Shown one piece after another: positions 36,223 through 45,357 of a stretch of DNA of 64,000 bases. This DNA comes from Oceanospirillum sanctuarii (GTDB lineage Bacteria > Pseudomonadota > Gammaproteobacteria > Pseudomonadales > Halomonadaceae): NCBI RefSeq assembly GCF_002150805.1, contig NZ_MTBA01000001.1, positions 186,001 to 250,000 of the forward strand, given 5' to 3'. The notes beneath the pieces were generated by a model that saw only the letters and a list, made by a program, of their open reading frames with translations, was not told the DNA's origin and searched no databases. Made by a program: the position numbers and the translations under genes. Positions within the stretch are counted from its first letter, which is position 1. Each line of letters opens with the position of its first letter.

Positions 36223-37742
36223 ACGGATAACCTCCCTGTTTTCGTCTCGGGTGCAGTAGGTTTTGGCATCAGTGACTCGACTCCCTGACGAACGTCTTCA
36301 CTTAAAAAACTTTCCAGTTGTGCCCGAACGCGGGCTCTTTCCTGCTGCTGGCGATTGTAGAGCACACCGTTAAGAGCATGTATCGCGGCTTGGGTATCCG
36401 GGGCGACTTTATTTTGCTCAAGATACTGCTCAAGGCTTTCCCGTTGCACGGAGAGATCATTAAATTCACCCAGATTATCCTGCAGTTGTTTCAGTGCTTT
36501 TAACAGTAGGCGTATCTGTTGTTTCGGGAACAGATCGGCAAAGAATTCCAGCAGGTAGCGCAGTTTTTTGCAGCCAAGGCGAACCTCATGCACCTGCTCA
36601 TCCGGTGAGGTGTCCGTGATCTCCAGTGCGTCCATGGAGATGGCGTTATAGCGACTGATAATCTGGCGGGCCGCCAGTTTTAGAACCGGCTTGTGACCCT
36701 TTTTCGTCGGTGATTTCGGGCAAAGTGCCAGATGAGATTCCAGCAGGCTGATTTTGCTGCGGTATTCCGGGCTTCTCAGTTCTGCGGCAAGTTTCTTCTG
36801 TTCCTGATGACGCTCGCGGGAAAGGTCTTTAAAGAGTTTCTGAAGACCTTCATGGAAACTATGGGGAATCAGTGACAGATAGTTCTCTTCTGATTTCAGA
36901 TAAACATCCAGATCCCGGAGTCGGTTCGTAGGTCTGGCAAGTTCAGCTAAATGGGTTTTAAACCATTGGCTTTCTTCTTTGCCCAGACTTTGTTTCATCT
37001 GGCTGAACAAAGCGCGCATTCGGCGTAGGGCAACACGATACTGATGCAGGAACTGGATATCCCAGTCTCTGATGATACCTTCTTCGTTGCTTCTGACGTT
37101 ATGCCAGAGTTTCTGAGCGATCAGGGCAATGGCATCGCAGGTATCCAGTTCCGGAGCCAGTTTGAATTTAGGGCGTGCAGTGTAGTCACTGGGGTGAATG
37201 CCCAGCAGTTTGAGGCTGTTGAGGAAAATATGGTGTTCCAGCTCGTTGGGTTCGCCATTGAGTACGATATTAAGACACTGGCGGTACTCTTTGTCGTAGC
37301 CTCTGAGAGCCTTAAGCTCAACCATAGTGCCGTAACCGGTCAGAATGACATTCAGGTCGCAAACCTTCTTCAGGTCTTTATTGCGAACAGCGTATTGGCA
37401 AAACTCGACCTCAAGTTCTGCCATCGGGAAAAGGCGTCGTCCCTTGGTGAGCTTCTGCAGAGCTTCTCTCAGTTGGGGATTGTCGAAATCCTTGGCGAAA
37501 ACCGGGGGCTTCTCCCGATCAAAGAAACTCAGCAGGGAATTATCAACCCGCAGAACCAAGCCCTGATTATTGCTGGCTAAGAGCTGATTTTTGCGCCACA
37601 GATGCCATTCAAAGTCATCGTAGAAACTCAGGGTTTCATGGCGGATCTGCATCGGTTCCAGGTTGAATTTATGGCGATACTGTTCCAGAAGCAGTTCGGT
37701 GGATTCGCTGTCTTTTATCAGCCAGCGCGAGTGGGCGGTCAT
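36219..37742 (-). CDS. CHAD-domain protein with degenerate CYTH-like N-terminus
   Basis: A 507-residue protein. The C-terminal half (about 220-495) is a CHAD domain with both helical repeats: HQYRVALRRMRALFS and HEVRLGCKKLRYLLEFF, plus NRLRDLDVY and LGEFNDLS. The conserved basic and histidine residues that grip polyphosphate are present. The N-terminal half resembles a CYTH triphosphate-tunnel fold (FYDDFEWHLWRKNQLL, MAELEVEF, MVELKALRGYDKEY) but lacks the usual EXEXK start, so it is likely non-catalytic. CHAD proteins localise to polyphosphate granules. I prefer the ATG at 37742, 8 bp past the upstream stop with AAGGGAAG before it; a TTG at 37784 would overlap that gene. Confidence 0.88.
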   Translation of the reverse strand: MTAHSRWLIKDSESTELLLEQYRHKFNLEPMQIRHETLSFYDDFEWHLWRKNQLLASNNQGLVLRVDNSLLSFFDREKPPVFAKDFDNPQLREALQKLTKGRRLFPMAELEVEFCQYAVRNKDLKKVCDLNVILTGYGTMVELKALRGYDKEYRQCLNIVLNGEPNELEHHIFLNSLKLLGIHPSDYTARPKFKLAPELDTCDAIALIAQKLWHNVRSNEEGIIRDWDIQFLHQYRVALRRMRALFSQMKQSLGKEESQWFKTHLAELARPTNRLRDLDVYLKSEENYLSLIPHSFHEGLQKLFKDLSRERHQEQKKLAAELRSPEYRSKISLLESHLALCPKSPTKKGHKPVLKLAARQIISRYNAISMDALEITDTSPDEQVHEVRLGCKKLRYLLEFFADLFPKQQIRLLLKALKQLQDNLGEFNDLSVQRESLEQYLEQNKVAPDTQAAIHALNGVLYNRQQQERARVRAQLESFLSEDVRQGVESLMPKPTAPETKTGRLSV

Positions 37743-37749
37743 GTCGCGT

Positions 37750-37944
37750 TTACTTCCCTTTGATAAATGTGATTCGTCCGTCAAGGTAGGCTTGTATCAG
37801 GTTTTCGATCAGCTTCTGAACGCTGGTGTCTTCTTCAATAGCTCGAATTTTAAGTGCTTTCAGTGTCTTGCTGTCGAGGCGAAGCGAGGTGTTTTTTTTC
37901 TTGTGGTTGCTGTCTGCAGGAAGTTCCGTTTCTTGCGTTGCCAT
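37750..37944 (-). CDS. Small ribbon-helix-helix DNA-binding protein
   Basis: A 64-residue protein with a ribbon-helix-helix core: NTSLRLDSKTLKALKIRAIE (strand and first helix), then TSVQKLIENLIQAYL (second helix). The start is the ATG at 37944 with AAGGA 8 bases upstream; an ATG 7 codons earlier lacks a ribosome site. First gene of the RHH-CHAD-ParA-Nudix run. RHH proteins beside ParA genes often autoregulate and modulate the ATPase. A strong palindrome just upstream (37971-37982) is a likely operator. Confidence 0.85.
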   Translation of the reverse strand: MATQETELPADSNHKKKNTSLRLDSKTLKALKIRAIEEDTSVQKLIENLIQAYLDGRITFIKGK

Positions 37945-37961
37945 AAGCCGTTCCTTTGAGG

Positions 37962-37993
37962 TCATGATGTAATGACGTCATTCAGTATCATGA
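37962..37993. promoter_or_regulatory. Nested palindrome upstream of the RHH-CHAD-ParA operon, candidate operator
   Basis: AATGACGTCATT (37971-37982) is a perfect 12-bp palindrome flanked by a second inverted pair TCATGAT/ATCATGA (37962-37968, 37987-37993). It lies 18-49 bp before the RHH start codon, a typical RHH autoregulation site. Confidence 0.6.
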
Positions 37994-38160
37994 TTCCTAA
38001 TATGAATTTCAAATGACAATATTGTGACAAGGGCTTTTACTATCGGTTCGATGGTGCGGAGGAATAAGGGTTAATCGCTAAGAGTGGTTTTATTACAGCA
38101 GGGTTAACCGTTACTATGATCACTAAGGCTTCGGCCAAATCCATAATCAAGGACATTACT

Positions 38161-38583
38161 ATGGTTAAGTTTTTTCGTGTTGGTTTTTTGGTTGTACTGA
38201 CAGCCATTTCTTCGTCAGTATTTGCGGGCGTTGCAGAGGATGTGAAAGCGGTCGTAGAGGAAAATATGACGGCAACCCAAAGTGAGGATATGGAGCGTAT
38301 GATGAATACGATCCATCGACAGTCGCCAAGCTATCAGGCAACCCGCCAGCAGGTGGCGCCACTTTTTCAGCAGTACGATCTGACCTACGAGCTGAATGAC
38401 TACGAATTTGTCGGAATGACCGGAGAGTTTGCGGTGGTTAAGGTGAGTCAGACAACCCGGAAAGTGGGCGGGGCAGGTGCCTTTAATAACAATCAGCTTG
38501 AGCTACTGCAGGCGTTCAAGAAAGAAGGCGGTCAGTGGAAGTTCTGGTCGCAGACTATTCTGACCATGCGCTTTTTCAAGTGA
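38161..38583 (+). CDS. Secreted NTF2-like protein of unknown function
   Basis: A 140-residue protein with a signal peptide (MVKFFRVGFLVVLTAISSSVFAG). The mature domain shows the NTF2/SnoaL-type order: a helix with SEDMERMMNTIHRQSP, YDLTYELNDYEFVGM, then strands GEFAVVKVSQTTRK and GGQWKFWSQTI. AAGGA lies 8 bases before the ATG at 38161. Probably periplasmic. No catalytic residues can be assigned. A terminator follows at 38616. Confidence 0.8.
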   Translation: MVKFFRVGFLVVLTAISSSVFAGVAEDVKAVVEENMTATQSEDMERMMNTIHRQSPSYQATRQQVAPLFQQYDLTYELNDYEFVGMTGEFAVVKVSQTTRKVGGAGAFNNNQLELLQAFKKEGGQWKFWSQTILTMRFFK

Positions 38584-38615
38584 TTTGTTGATCACTTCCG
38601 TCTGACTGGTACTGA

Positions 38616-38643
38616 GAGCGGCTTCCTTCGGGAAGCTGTTTTT
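38616..38643 (+). terminator. Terminator after the NTF2-like gene
   Basis: AGCGGCTTCC-TTCG-GGAAGCTGTT stem with G-T pairs and a stable TTCG loop, followed by a T run. Confidence 0.8.
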
Positions 38644-38687
38644 GTTTCTGCTTCCCGTATCTTCGCCATAGTTAGCTACTTTTCCGT

Positions 38688-38867
38688 TTATTCGCTTGCA
38701 GGCTGCTCGGTCTCATTCTGTGCAGCTTCTTCAGCTTCCATCTTTGCCCGCTCTGCCTTGGAGATATAACGATGCTTATTGCAGCCGCCGCTTTCAAATG
38801 CTTTTTTGCTTTGGGCGCGTTTGGCTTTTTTGGTCAGGATCTGGTTCAGTTTCTTTTTACGGTTCAT
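38688..38867 (-). CDS. DUF2986-like small basic protein
   Basis: A 59-residue protein starting MNRKKKLNQILTKKAKRA, with YISKAERAKMEAEEAA in the middle and an acidic tail. The lysine-rich start and YISKAERA segment match my memory of DUF2986, a small family of marine gammaproteobacteria. GGAA lies 6 bases before the ATG. Function unknown; charge suggests nucleic-acid or ribosome contact (inference). Confidence 0.75.
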   Translation of the reverse strand: MNRKKKLNQILTKKAKRAQSKKAFESGGCNKHRYISKAERAKMEAEEAAQNETEQPASE

Positions 38868-38916
38868 AAGAGTTCCGGTCGGTGTGCGATTGTCTGCAGA
38901 ATAGGACAGACAAAAT

Positions 38917-38946
38917 AAAACCCCGGCGGCGATGCCCCGGGGTTTT
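38917..38946 (-). terminator. Terminator of the EF-G gene
   Basis: AAAACCCCGG (38917-38926) pairs with CCGGGGTTTT (38937-38946), giving a T run on the minus strand, 45 bp past the EF-G stop. Confidence 0.88.
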
Positions 38947-38990
38947 GGGTGAAATAGTTCAGAACGGCAGGCAAAGCCTGCCAGTCAGAA

Positions 38991-41078
38991 TTACTTCTTA
39001 GCGTTACGCTCTTTAACTTCAGCAATAACTTTCTCAGCAACGTTCGCTGGGCAAGCTGAGTAGTGGCTGAACTCCATAGAGAACTGACCACGGCCTGAAG
39101 TGATGGTACGCAGGTGACCGATGTAGCCGAACATTTCGGACAGAGGTACGTCAGCCTTGATGCGAACGCCCATTGCACCAGCTTCCTGGTCTTTGATCAT
39201 GCCACGACGACGGTTCAGGTCACCAATAACGTCACCTACGTTGTCGTCAGGAGTGAACACGTCAACCTTCATGATAGGTTCCAGCAGCTGAGGGCCAGCT
39301 TTAGGCATGGATTGACGGAATGCACCTTTAGCGGCGATTTCAAACGCAATTGCAGAGGAGTCAACTGCGTGGAAGCCACCGTCGTACAGCTCAACTTCAA
39401 CGTCCAGCACAGGGAAGCCAGCCAGAGGGCCTTGCTCCATCATGCTAGCGAAGCCTTTCTCAATCGCTGGGAAGAATTCCTTAGGAACGTTACCACCAAC
39501 AACTGTAGAGGTGAACTTGAAGCCGGAAGCAACTTCACCTGGCTTGATACGGTAGTCGATCTTACCGAACTGACCGGAACCACCAGACTGCTTCTTGTGG
39601 GTGTAACTGTCTTCGATTGGCTGAGTGATAGTCTCACGGTATGCAACCTGCGGAGCACCAACAACCAGCTCGATACCGAAAGTACGCTTCAGGATGTCTA
39701 CTTTAATATCCAGGTGCAGTTCGCCCATACCTTTCAGGATGGTCTCACCGGAATCTTCGTCAGTTTCAACCTGGAAGGATGGATCTTCTGCAACCATTTT
39801 ACCCAGTGCAACACCCAGTTTCTCAGAAGAACCTTTGTCCTTAGGAGCAACCGCGATGGAGATTACTGGTTCAGGGAAGATCATAGCTTCCAGAGTACAT
39901 TCGTGCTTAACATCACACAGAGTGTGACCAGTCTGAACGTTCTTCATACCTACAACAGCGATGATGTCACCAGCCTGAGCAGAGCTCAGCTCGTTACGGT
40001 CATCAGCCTGCATCTCAACCATACGGCCGATACGCTCTGTTTTGCCAGTTGCAGAGTTCAGTACAGTGTCGCCTTTGTTCAGTTTACCGGAGTAAATACG
40101 GATAAAGGTCAGAGCACCGAAACGGTCGTCCATGATCTTGAACGCCAGAGCACGGAAAGGCTCGTCAACAGATACAGTTGCAACTTCACCAGTTGGCTCG
40201 CCAGTCTCTTTATCAGTCAGAGGCTGAGGATCAACTTCAGTTGGAGAAGGCAGGTAATCTACAACGCCATCCAGTACCAGCTGCATACCTTTGTTCTTGA
40301 ATGCAGAGCCACAGAAGGTAGGGAAGAATGCCAGGTCACGAGTACCTTTGCGGATACAACGCTTCAGGTCTTCAATAGAAGGCATTTCACCTTCCATGTA
40401 AGCTTCCATCAGGTCGTCGTCCTGCTCTACAGCAGTCTCAACAAGCATCTCATGGTATTCTTCCAGCTGGTCCAGCATGTCTGCAGGAACATCAGTGATT
40501 TCGTAGTTTTCTGGCTCGCCGGAGTCATCCCAGATGTAGGCTTTCTTGGTCAGTACGTCTACAACGCCAGTGAAATCATCTTCGATACCGATTGGCAGAG
40601 TCATAACCAGAGGGTTTGCACCCAGAACGTTTTTCACCTGATCAACAACGCGGAAGAAGTCTGCACCCATACGGTCCAGCTTGTTTACGAAGATCAGACG
40701 AGCAACTTCAGATTCGTTTGCATAGCGCCAGTTGGTTTCGGACTGAGGCTCAACACCACCGGAACCACAGAATACGCCGATACCACCATCCAGTACTTTC
40801 AGGGAACGGTATACTTCAACGGTGAAGTCAACGTGCCCAGGAGTATCAATAACGTTGAAGCGGTGGTTTTTCCAGAAGCAGCTTACTGCCGCAGACTGAA
40901 TAGTAATACCACGCTCGGCTTCCTGCTCCATGAAGTCAGTGGTAGATTCACCATCGTGAACCTCACCGATCTTGTGGATCATACCGGTCAGTTTAAGGAT
41001 ACGTTCAGTTGTAGTGGTCTTACCCGCGTCAACGTGGGCAAAGATACCAATGTTACGATAGTGATCTAAGTTTGACAT
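38991..41078 (-). CDS. fusA: Elongation factor G, stand-alone second type (EF-G2)
   Basis: A 695-residue translational GTPase. G1 is [13 protein letters not shown]3 is DTPGHVDF, G4 is NKLDRMG, followed by EF-G domains II-V. The wording ([40 protein letters not shown]) resembles the second EF-G of Vibrio and Pseudomonas rather than the str-operon copy, and no rpsL/rpsG/tuf is adjacent. It catalyses translocation or, for some second copies, ribosome recycling. Codon use is strongly biased, so it looks highly expressed. The bias also creates a long antisense open frame that is not a gene. Confidence 0.95.
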   Translation of the reverse strand: MSNLDHYRNIGIFAHVDAGKTTTTERILKLTGMIHKIGEVHDGESTTDFMEQEAERGITIQSAAVSCFWKNHRFNVIDTPGHVDFTVEVYRSLKVLDGGIGVFCGSGGVEPQSETNWRYANESEVARLIFVNKLDRMGADFFRVVDQVKNVLGANPLVMTLPIGIEDDFTGVVDVLTKKAYIWDDSGEPENYEITDVPADMLDQLEEYHEMLVETAVEQDDDLMEAYMEGEMPSIEDLKRCIRKGTRDLAFFPTFCGSAFKNKGMQLVLDGVVDYLPSPTEVDPQPLTDKETGEPTGEVATVSVDEPFRALAFKIMDDRFGALTFIRIYSGKLNKGDTVLNSATGKTERIGRMVEMQADDRNELSSAQAGDIIAVVGMKNVQTGHTLCDVKHECTLEAMIFPEPVISIAVAPKDKGSSEKLGVALGKMVAEDPSFQVETDEDSGETILKGMGELHLDIKVDILKRTFGIELVVGAPQVAYRETITQPIEDSYTHKKQSGGSGQFGKIDYRIKPGEVASGFKFTSTVVGGNVPKEFFPAIEKGFASMMEQGPLAGFPVLDVEVELYDGGFHAVDSSAIAFEIAAKGAFRQSMPKAGPQLLEPIMKVDVFTPDDNVGDVIGDLNRRRGMIKDQEAGAMGVRIKADVPLSEMFGYIGHLRTITSGRGQFSMEFSHYSACPANVAEKVIAEVKERNAKK

Positions 41079-41466
41079 GTTTCTACGCTATACAGTCAGG
41101 TTAATTTGCGCGTCAGCCCCACCAAAAAAAGGCACTTAAGCCTTTTAGAAAGAGGTACTGCGCTTTCAATCAGATTTGATTTGCGCGCAAGTATAGCAAA
41201 AGTACTTCAAGAAAATAGACCGCAGCCCTAAAAAAACGCCGTTTTTATTGTAATTTTTGCAGTTTGAGGTTTTGTTTTCATTTCGACAGATATTCCCCTA
41301 ACGCCTTGATGCATAATGAGTTGCGCCACAAATGACCTCTTTCGTCTAAAGCTGTTTCTTATCACTGGAATTTCTGATTTAGCAGGATAGAATCCACCCT
41401 CTTTTATTTTTAGAGGCAGGTATTAAGGCGTATTAAGCCAATACCTAAACACGTAGAGAGGTCTTT
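41079..41466. other. Divergent EF-G / EamA intergenic region
   Basis: A gene-free 388-bp AT-rich region. On the minus strand an extended -10 (TGCTATACT, 41190-41198 on the plus map) lies about 110 bp before the EF-G start and is a candidate promoter. Nothing else was recognised. Confidence 0.5.
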
Positions 41467-42360
41467 GTGCAGAACCCTTCCCAGGTAGTAGATGAGCATC
41501 GTTCGGCTTTGGTGCTGGGGGCCGGTCTGATTCTGATCTCAGAGTTGTTTCTGGTGCTGTCCGGCATGGTGGTAAAACATATCGCTGATGATGTACCCGT
41601 GCAGATGATTGTGTTTTTCCGCAATGCTCTGGGGCTGGTCATCCTGTTACCCTGGCTGATGCGCAACGGGCTCGATGCGATCAAAACCAGTCGTATTCGT
41701 TTGCATCTGATGCGGGCCGGTGTCGGTGTAACGGCGATGACGTGTCTGTTCTATTCCTGGGGCTATCTGCCCTTAGCTCAGGCTGCCCTACTGAAGCAAA
41801 CGGCGCCTTTCTTTATCCCTGTGATCGCTTTTATCTGGCTTGGGGAGCGTATTCCGACTGTGGTGAAACTGGCGATTCTGATCGGTTTTGCTGGTACTTT
41901 TCTTGTGCTGAATCCTCAGGAAGGAAAGCTGAATGTGGCGGTGCTGATCGCATTAGGGGGCGCTTGTCTGGGAGCCCTGGCAAAAGTCACCATTCGTAAG
42001 ATGAGAACCACGGAACCCGCTCAGCGTATCGTTTTCTACTTTGCCTTTTTCAGCGCGATCTTCTCTTTTATCCCGGCCTTAATGGTTTGGCAGCCTATTG
42101 GTTGGCAGACCCTGATCTGGTTGTTTGTTGTCGCAGGGACTTCAACGTTGGCTCAGCTATTTCTCAGTAAAGCTTATGGTTTGGCACCAGCCGGTCAGCT
42201 AGGGCCTTTTACCTATGGCTCTGTCGCGTTTGCTGCCCTGATGGGCTGGTGGCTTTGGGGTGAGGTCTTGTCCCTGAATACCTGGTTGGGGATTGCTCTG
42301 ATTACAGGGGGCGGAATTCTGGCGATGCTGGGTAAACAGTTGGTGAAATCGACTAAATAG
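41467..42360 (+). CDS. EamA/DMT-family transporter
   Basis: A 297-residue membrane protein with about ten helices in two EamA halves: PVQMIVFFRNALGLVILLPW, AALLKQTAPFFIPVIAFIWLG and GPFTYGSVAFAALMGWWLWGE. It likely exports a metabolite; substrate unknown. The start is a GTG at 41467 with GAGAGG 5 bases upstream. A weak terminator separates it from brnQ. Confidence 0.9.
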   Translation: MQNPSQVVDEHRSALVLGAGLILISELFLVLSGMVVKHIADDVPVQMIVFFRNALGLVILLPWLMRNGLDAIKTSRIRLHLMRAGVGVTAMTCLFYSWGYLPLAQAALLKQTAPFFIPVIAFIWLGERIPTVVKLAILIGFAGTFLVLNPQEGKLNVAVLIALGGACLGALAKVTIRKMRTTEPAQRIVFYFAFFSAIFSFIPALMVWQPIGWQTLIWLFVVAGTSTLAQLFLSKAYGLAPAGQLGPFTYGSVAFAALMGWWLWGEVLSLNTWLGIALITGGGILAMLGKQLVKSTK

Positions 42361-42448
42361 TATTTAAAGTTGTGCTCTAACGACTAAAAGTTGAGCTTAA
42401 CTTAGTTGGTTAGGTGCTTTTGGTTGCTATTTGCAGATCTGCTGGTAT

Positions 42449-42487
42449 AAAAGGCCGCTTTTCTATTAGAAAGGCTGGCCTTTTTTA
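42449..42487 (+). terminator. Terminator between EamA and brnQ genes
   Basis: AAAAGGCC (42449-42456) pairs with GGCCTTTT (42477-42484) with an interrupted inner CTTT/AAAG stem, then a T run. Confidence 0.75.
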
Positions 42488-42532
42488 TTGCGCGAGCCGT
42501 AAAGATTAGTGCAAAAGCGACTGAGGTTTGTT

Positions 42533-43828
42533 TTGGATAAGCAATTAAAACCATTTGATGTGCTTGGTTTAGGTTTTATGACTTTCGCCTTCTTTCTGGG
42601 GGCGGGGAACATCATCTTCCCGACCATGGCGGGTATGTTGGCAGGCGAAGAGGTTGTGCCTACCATGCTGGGCTTTCTGCTGACTGCAGTAGGCTTACCG
42701 CTTTTAGGGCTTTTTGCTGTGGCTAAAGCCGGTGGCGGTATTTCTCAAATGACAAAAATGCTGCATCCGGGTATCGGCATTTTTATCTCCGTTGCTATTT
42801 TCATCATTATTGGGCCTCTGATTGCCGCTCCACGTACTGGTCTGGTGGCGTTTGAGTTAGGTATCAAGCCGTTTGGTGAAGAGCCTCTGATCAGTCAGTT
42901 TGGTTATTCGCTGCTGTTTTTTGCGGTGGCATCACTGCTGGCTCTTTTTCCGGGCAAGCTGATGGATTCCATCGGTAAGGTGCTGACACCTCTGTTGATC
43001 GTGCTGTTGGTCGCGCTTTCCTTTGCGGTACTGACAGCCAGTGGTGGTCAGGTGTTGCCAACGGATGCAGCCTACCTTGAAGCCCCTTTCGCGAAAGGTA
43101 TTCTGGATGGCTACAGCACCATGGATGCATTGGCTTCCATTATGTTCGGTATGCTGATTGTTGATCTACTGAATAAGAAGGGTGTGACCGATTCCGCTAA
43201 CCAGTACCGTTATCTGGTGATTGCAGCCCTGATTGCTGCAGCGGGTCTGGCGTTTGTTTATGTTTCTCTGTTCTTCCTGGGCGCAGGTTTCGGTGTTGAA
43301 GGCGCCAGTTCTGGTGGCGCAATTCTGACCGCGTTTGTCGCAAATGAGTTCGGTACTCTTGGGCTAATCGTGTTGTCTGGCGTGATCACTCTGGCGTGTC
43401 TGACCACAGCGGTTGGTCTGCTGAGTGCGTGCTCTGATTATTTCTCTCAATTGACGCCAATCCCTTATGCGGGCTATGTCGTGATCAATGCTGTTTTCTG
43501 CATCATGATGGCAAACCTTGAACTGGGTGTGCTGATTGAACTGAGTATTCCTGTTCTGGTATCGGTTTATCCGATTGCTGTTGCTCTGATGCTGTTCAGT
43601 GTGTTCTCTGGCCAGATCGGTATGAAAAAGCCAGCATTGGCACTGACGCTGTCGGTTTCATTGTTCTTTGGTGTGCTTGAAGGTCTGAAAGCTGCTGGCG
43701 TTAAACTGCCTGATCTGAGTTTTATGCCACTGTATGATCTTGGTCTGGCATGGGTTCTGCCAACGGTTATGGTTCTGGCATTCTTTGTTCTGATGGGGCG
43801 TGTAAAGCCTCAGACGGTAGCGTCCTGA
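42533..43828 (+). CDS. brnQ: Branched-chain amino acid carrier BrnQ
   Basis: A 431-residue (439 from an upstream GTG) LIVCS-family carrier with about twelve helices, importing leucine, isoleucine and valine with sodium or protons. Family hallmarks are LGFMTFAFFLGAGNIIFP, IIGPLIAAPRTG and FGMLIVDLLNKKGV. I prefer the TTG at 42533 because GAGG lies 7 bases upstream. A GTG at 42509 is in frame but has no ribosome site. A strong terminator follows. Confidence 0.95.
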   Translation: MDKQLKPFDVLGLGFMTFAFFLGAGNIIFPTMAGMLAGEEVVPTMLGFLLTAVGLPLLGLFAVAKAGGGISQMTKMLHPGIGIFISVAIFIIIGPLIAAPRTGLVAFELGIKPFGEEPLISQFGYSLLFFAVASLLALFPGKLMDSIGKVLTPLLIVLLVALSFAVLTASGGQVLPTDAAYLEAPFAKGILDGYSTMDALASIMFGMLIVDLLNKKGVTDSANQYRYLVIAALIAAAGLAFVYVSLFFLGAGFGVEGASSGGAILTAFVANEFGTLGLIVLSGVITLACLTTAVGLLSACSDYFSQLTPIPYAGYVVINAVFCIMMANLELGVLIELSIPVLVSVYPIAVALMLFSVFSGQIGMKKPALALTLSVSLFFGVLEGLKAAGVKLPDLSFMPLYDLGLAWVLPTVMVLAFFVLMGRVKPQTVAS

Positions 43829-43916
43829 ATCGTGTAACAAAGTGCCTGAACGCCATGTTCAAGTGCTTTCAGAGCCTTGGTTATAGCTGATAGCTGAGCC
43901 TCTGCGTTGAAAGAAA

Positions 43917-43958
43917 GAAGCCCGCCACTGCAACTTGCAGTGGCGGGCTTCTTTGCTT
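43917..43958 (+). terminator. Terminator of brnQ
   Basis: GAAGCCCGCCACTGC pairs with GCAGTGGCGGGCTTC, a long GC-rich stem (43917-43951) followed by TTTGC. Confidence 0.9.
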
Positions 43959-44074
43959 TTATCCTGGCAAAAACACTAAGTATCTTTTTTTGAGATTACA
44001 GGTATCAGTTTAATTCATTTCTATTGATGGCTGGGCTGTCTTATGGTGGAGGGCTCTAATATAAGGAGTTCACC

Positions 44075-45283
44075 ATGGGGCAGGTTCAGCGTTTTCAGGT
44101 GCTACTGGCTGGGGTTTTCAGTCAGATCATCTGCATCGGTATTGCACGATTCTCATATACACCCTTGTTGCCGGTTATGCAGCAACAGACCTGGATCGGT
44201 GATATTGAAGGTGGCTGGTTAGCAGCGGTTAATTATGCCGGCTATATGGCAGGTGCTTTATTGGCCGCGTCACTGAGTGATCTGCGGTTGAAGGATCTGC
44301 TCTATCGGGTCGGGCTGGTGCTGGCGGTTGTCACTACAATCCTGATGGCGATGACCGAGAACTTCTGGCTTTGGGTGATCCTGCGTTTCTTCTCCGGTTT
44401 AAGCAGTGCTGGCTCTATGTTGATCGCATCGGGTCTGATTCTGAACTGGCTGATTCGTCATGGTCATCGCAGTGAACTGGGTATCCACTTTGCCGGTGTC
44501 GGCATTGGTATCATGGTTGCCGCTCTGTTTGTAGAGCTGATGTTGCAGTTAGGACAGAGCTGGCAACATCAATGGCTCTGGTTTGGTGCTTTGGCCGCTG
44601 TGTTGGCTGTTCCCGCATGGAGTTGGTTACCCAAGCCGGATATGAGTCAGGCGCAGGGCGGTGGTCAGAATATGCAGGATATGCCGCCAACGAAAAAGTT
44701 TATGTGGCTGATGCTGACGGCTTATTTTTGCGCCGGTTATGGCTATGTAATCAGTGCGACCTTTATTGTGACCATCGTTGAGCGTATTCCGCAGTTGACC
44801 GGAATGGGGGCGCTGACCTTTGCGGTTGTCGGTTTGGCTGCCGCCCCTGCAGTGATGAACTGGGATCTGATTGCCCGAAAAGTGGGCTATCTGAATGCCC
44901 TCATCATGGCATATAGCCTTCAGATAGCGGGTATTATTCTGCCGACCTTTTTCCACTCCCTTGAAGTTGCACTGTTCAGTGCGCTGCTCTTTGGCGGTAC
45001 TTTCATTGGTTGTGTCAGCTTGGTTCTGACGATGGCTGGCAGGCTTTATCCCTCCAAACCGGCGAAGCTGATGGGAAAGATGACGCTGTCATACGGAGCC
45101 GCTCAGATGATAGCGCCTGCTTTAACCGGGATTCTGGCTGAGCAAACCGGTCATTACGATATTGGGCTGTGGTTGGCAGGTGGTTTTGTTGCTGCAGGCA
45201 CCGTGCTGATTGTCTGGCTGAAACTGACAGATGAAACCGCTCAGATGCTGGATGAAAGCGGGCGCTTACAGACAGCTTCTTAG
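44075..45283 (+). CDS. YbfB/YjiJ-family MFS transporter
   Basis: A 402-residue, twelve-helix major facilitator of the MFS_4 (YbfB/YjiJ) type, recognisable from IGIARFSYTPLLPVM at the start and YAGYMAGALLAA. Helices are evenly spaced to the end. The substrate is unknown; relatives are often found near LysR or metabolic genes and are thought to be exporters. It has its own AAGGAGTT ribosome site and stands between two terminator-bounded units. Confidence 0.9.
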   Translation: MGQVQRFQVLLAGVFSQIICIGIARFSYTPLLPVMQQQTWIGDIEGGWLAAVNYAGYMAGALLAASLSDLRLKDLLYRVGLVLAVVTTILMAMTENFWLWVILRFFSGLSSAGSMLIASGLILNWLIRHGHRSELGIHFAGVGIGIMVAALFVELMLQLGQSWQHQWLWFGALAAVLAVPAWSWLPKPDMSQAQGGGQNMQDMPPTKKFMWLMLTAYFCAGYGYVISATFIVTIVERIPQLTGMGALTFAVVGLAAAPAVMNWDLIARKVGYLNALIMAYSLQIAGIILPTFFHSLEVALFSALLFGGTFIGCVSLVLTMAGRLYPSKPAKLMGKMTLSYGAAQMIAPALTGILAEQTGHYDIGLWLAGGFVAAGTVLIVWLKLTDETAQMLDESGRLQTAS

Positions 45284-45357
45284 TGTTTTGGGGGATATTC
45301 GCGTCAGGAGAGCACTAAAGATCTTTCAATTCGAGATTGTGAATTCTGGCAGCCGAA

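Noticed and set aside
39114-41069. 651-codon open frame antisense to the EF-G gene
   Set aside because: It mirrors the strongly codon-biased EF-G gene, has no domain signature and an unnatural composition. The EF-G frame explains this region fully.
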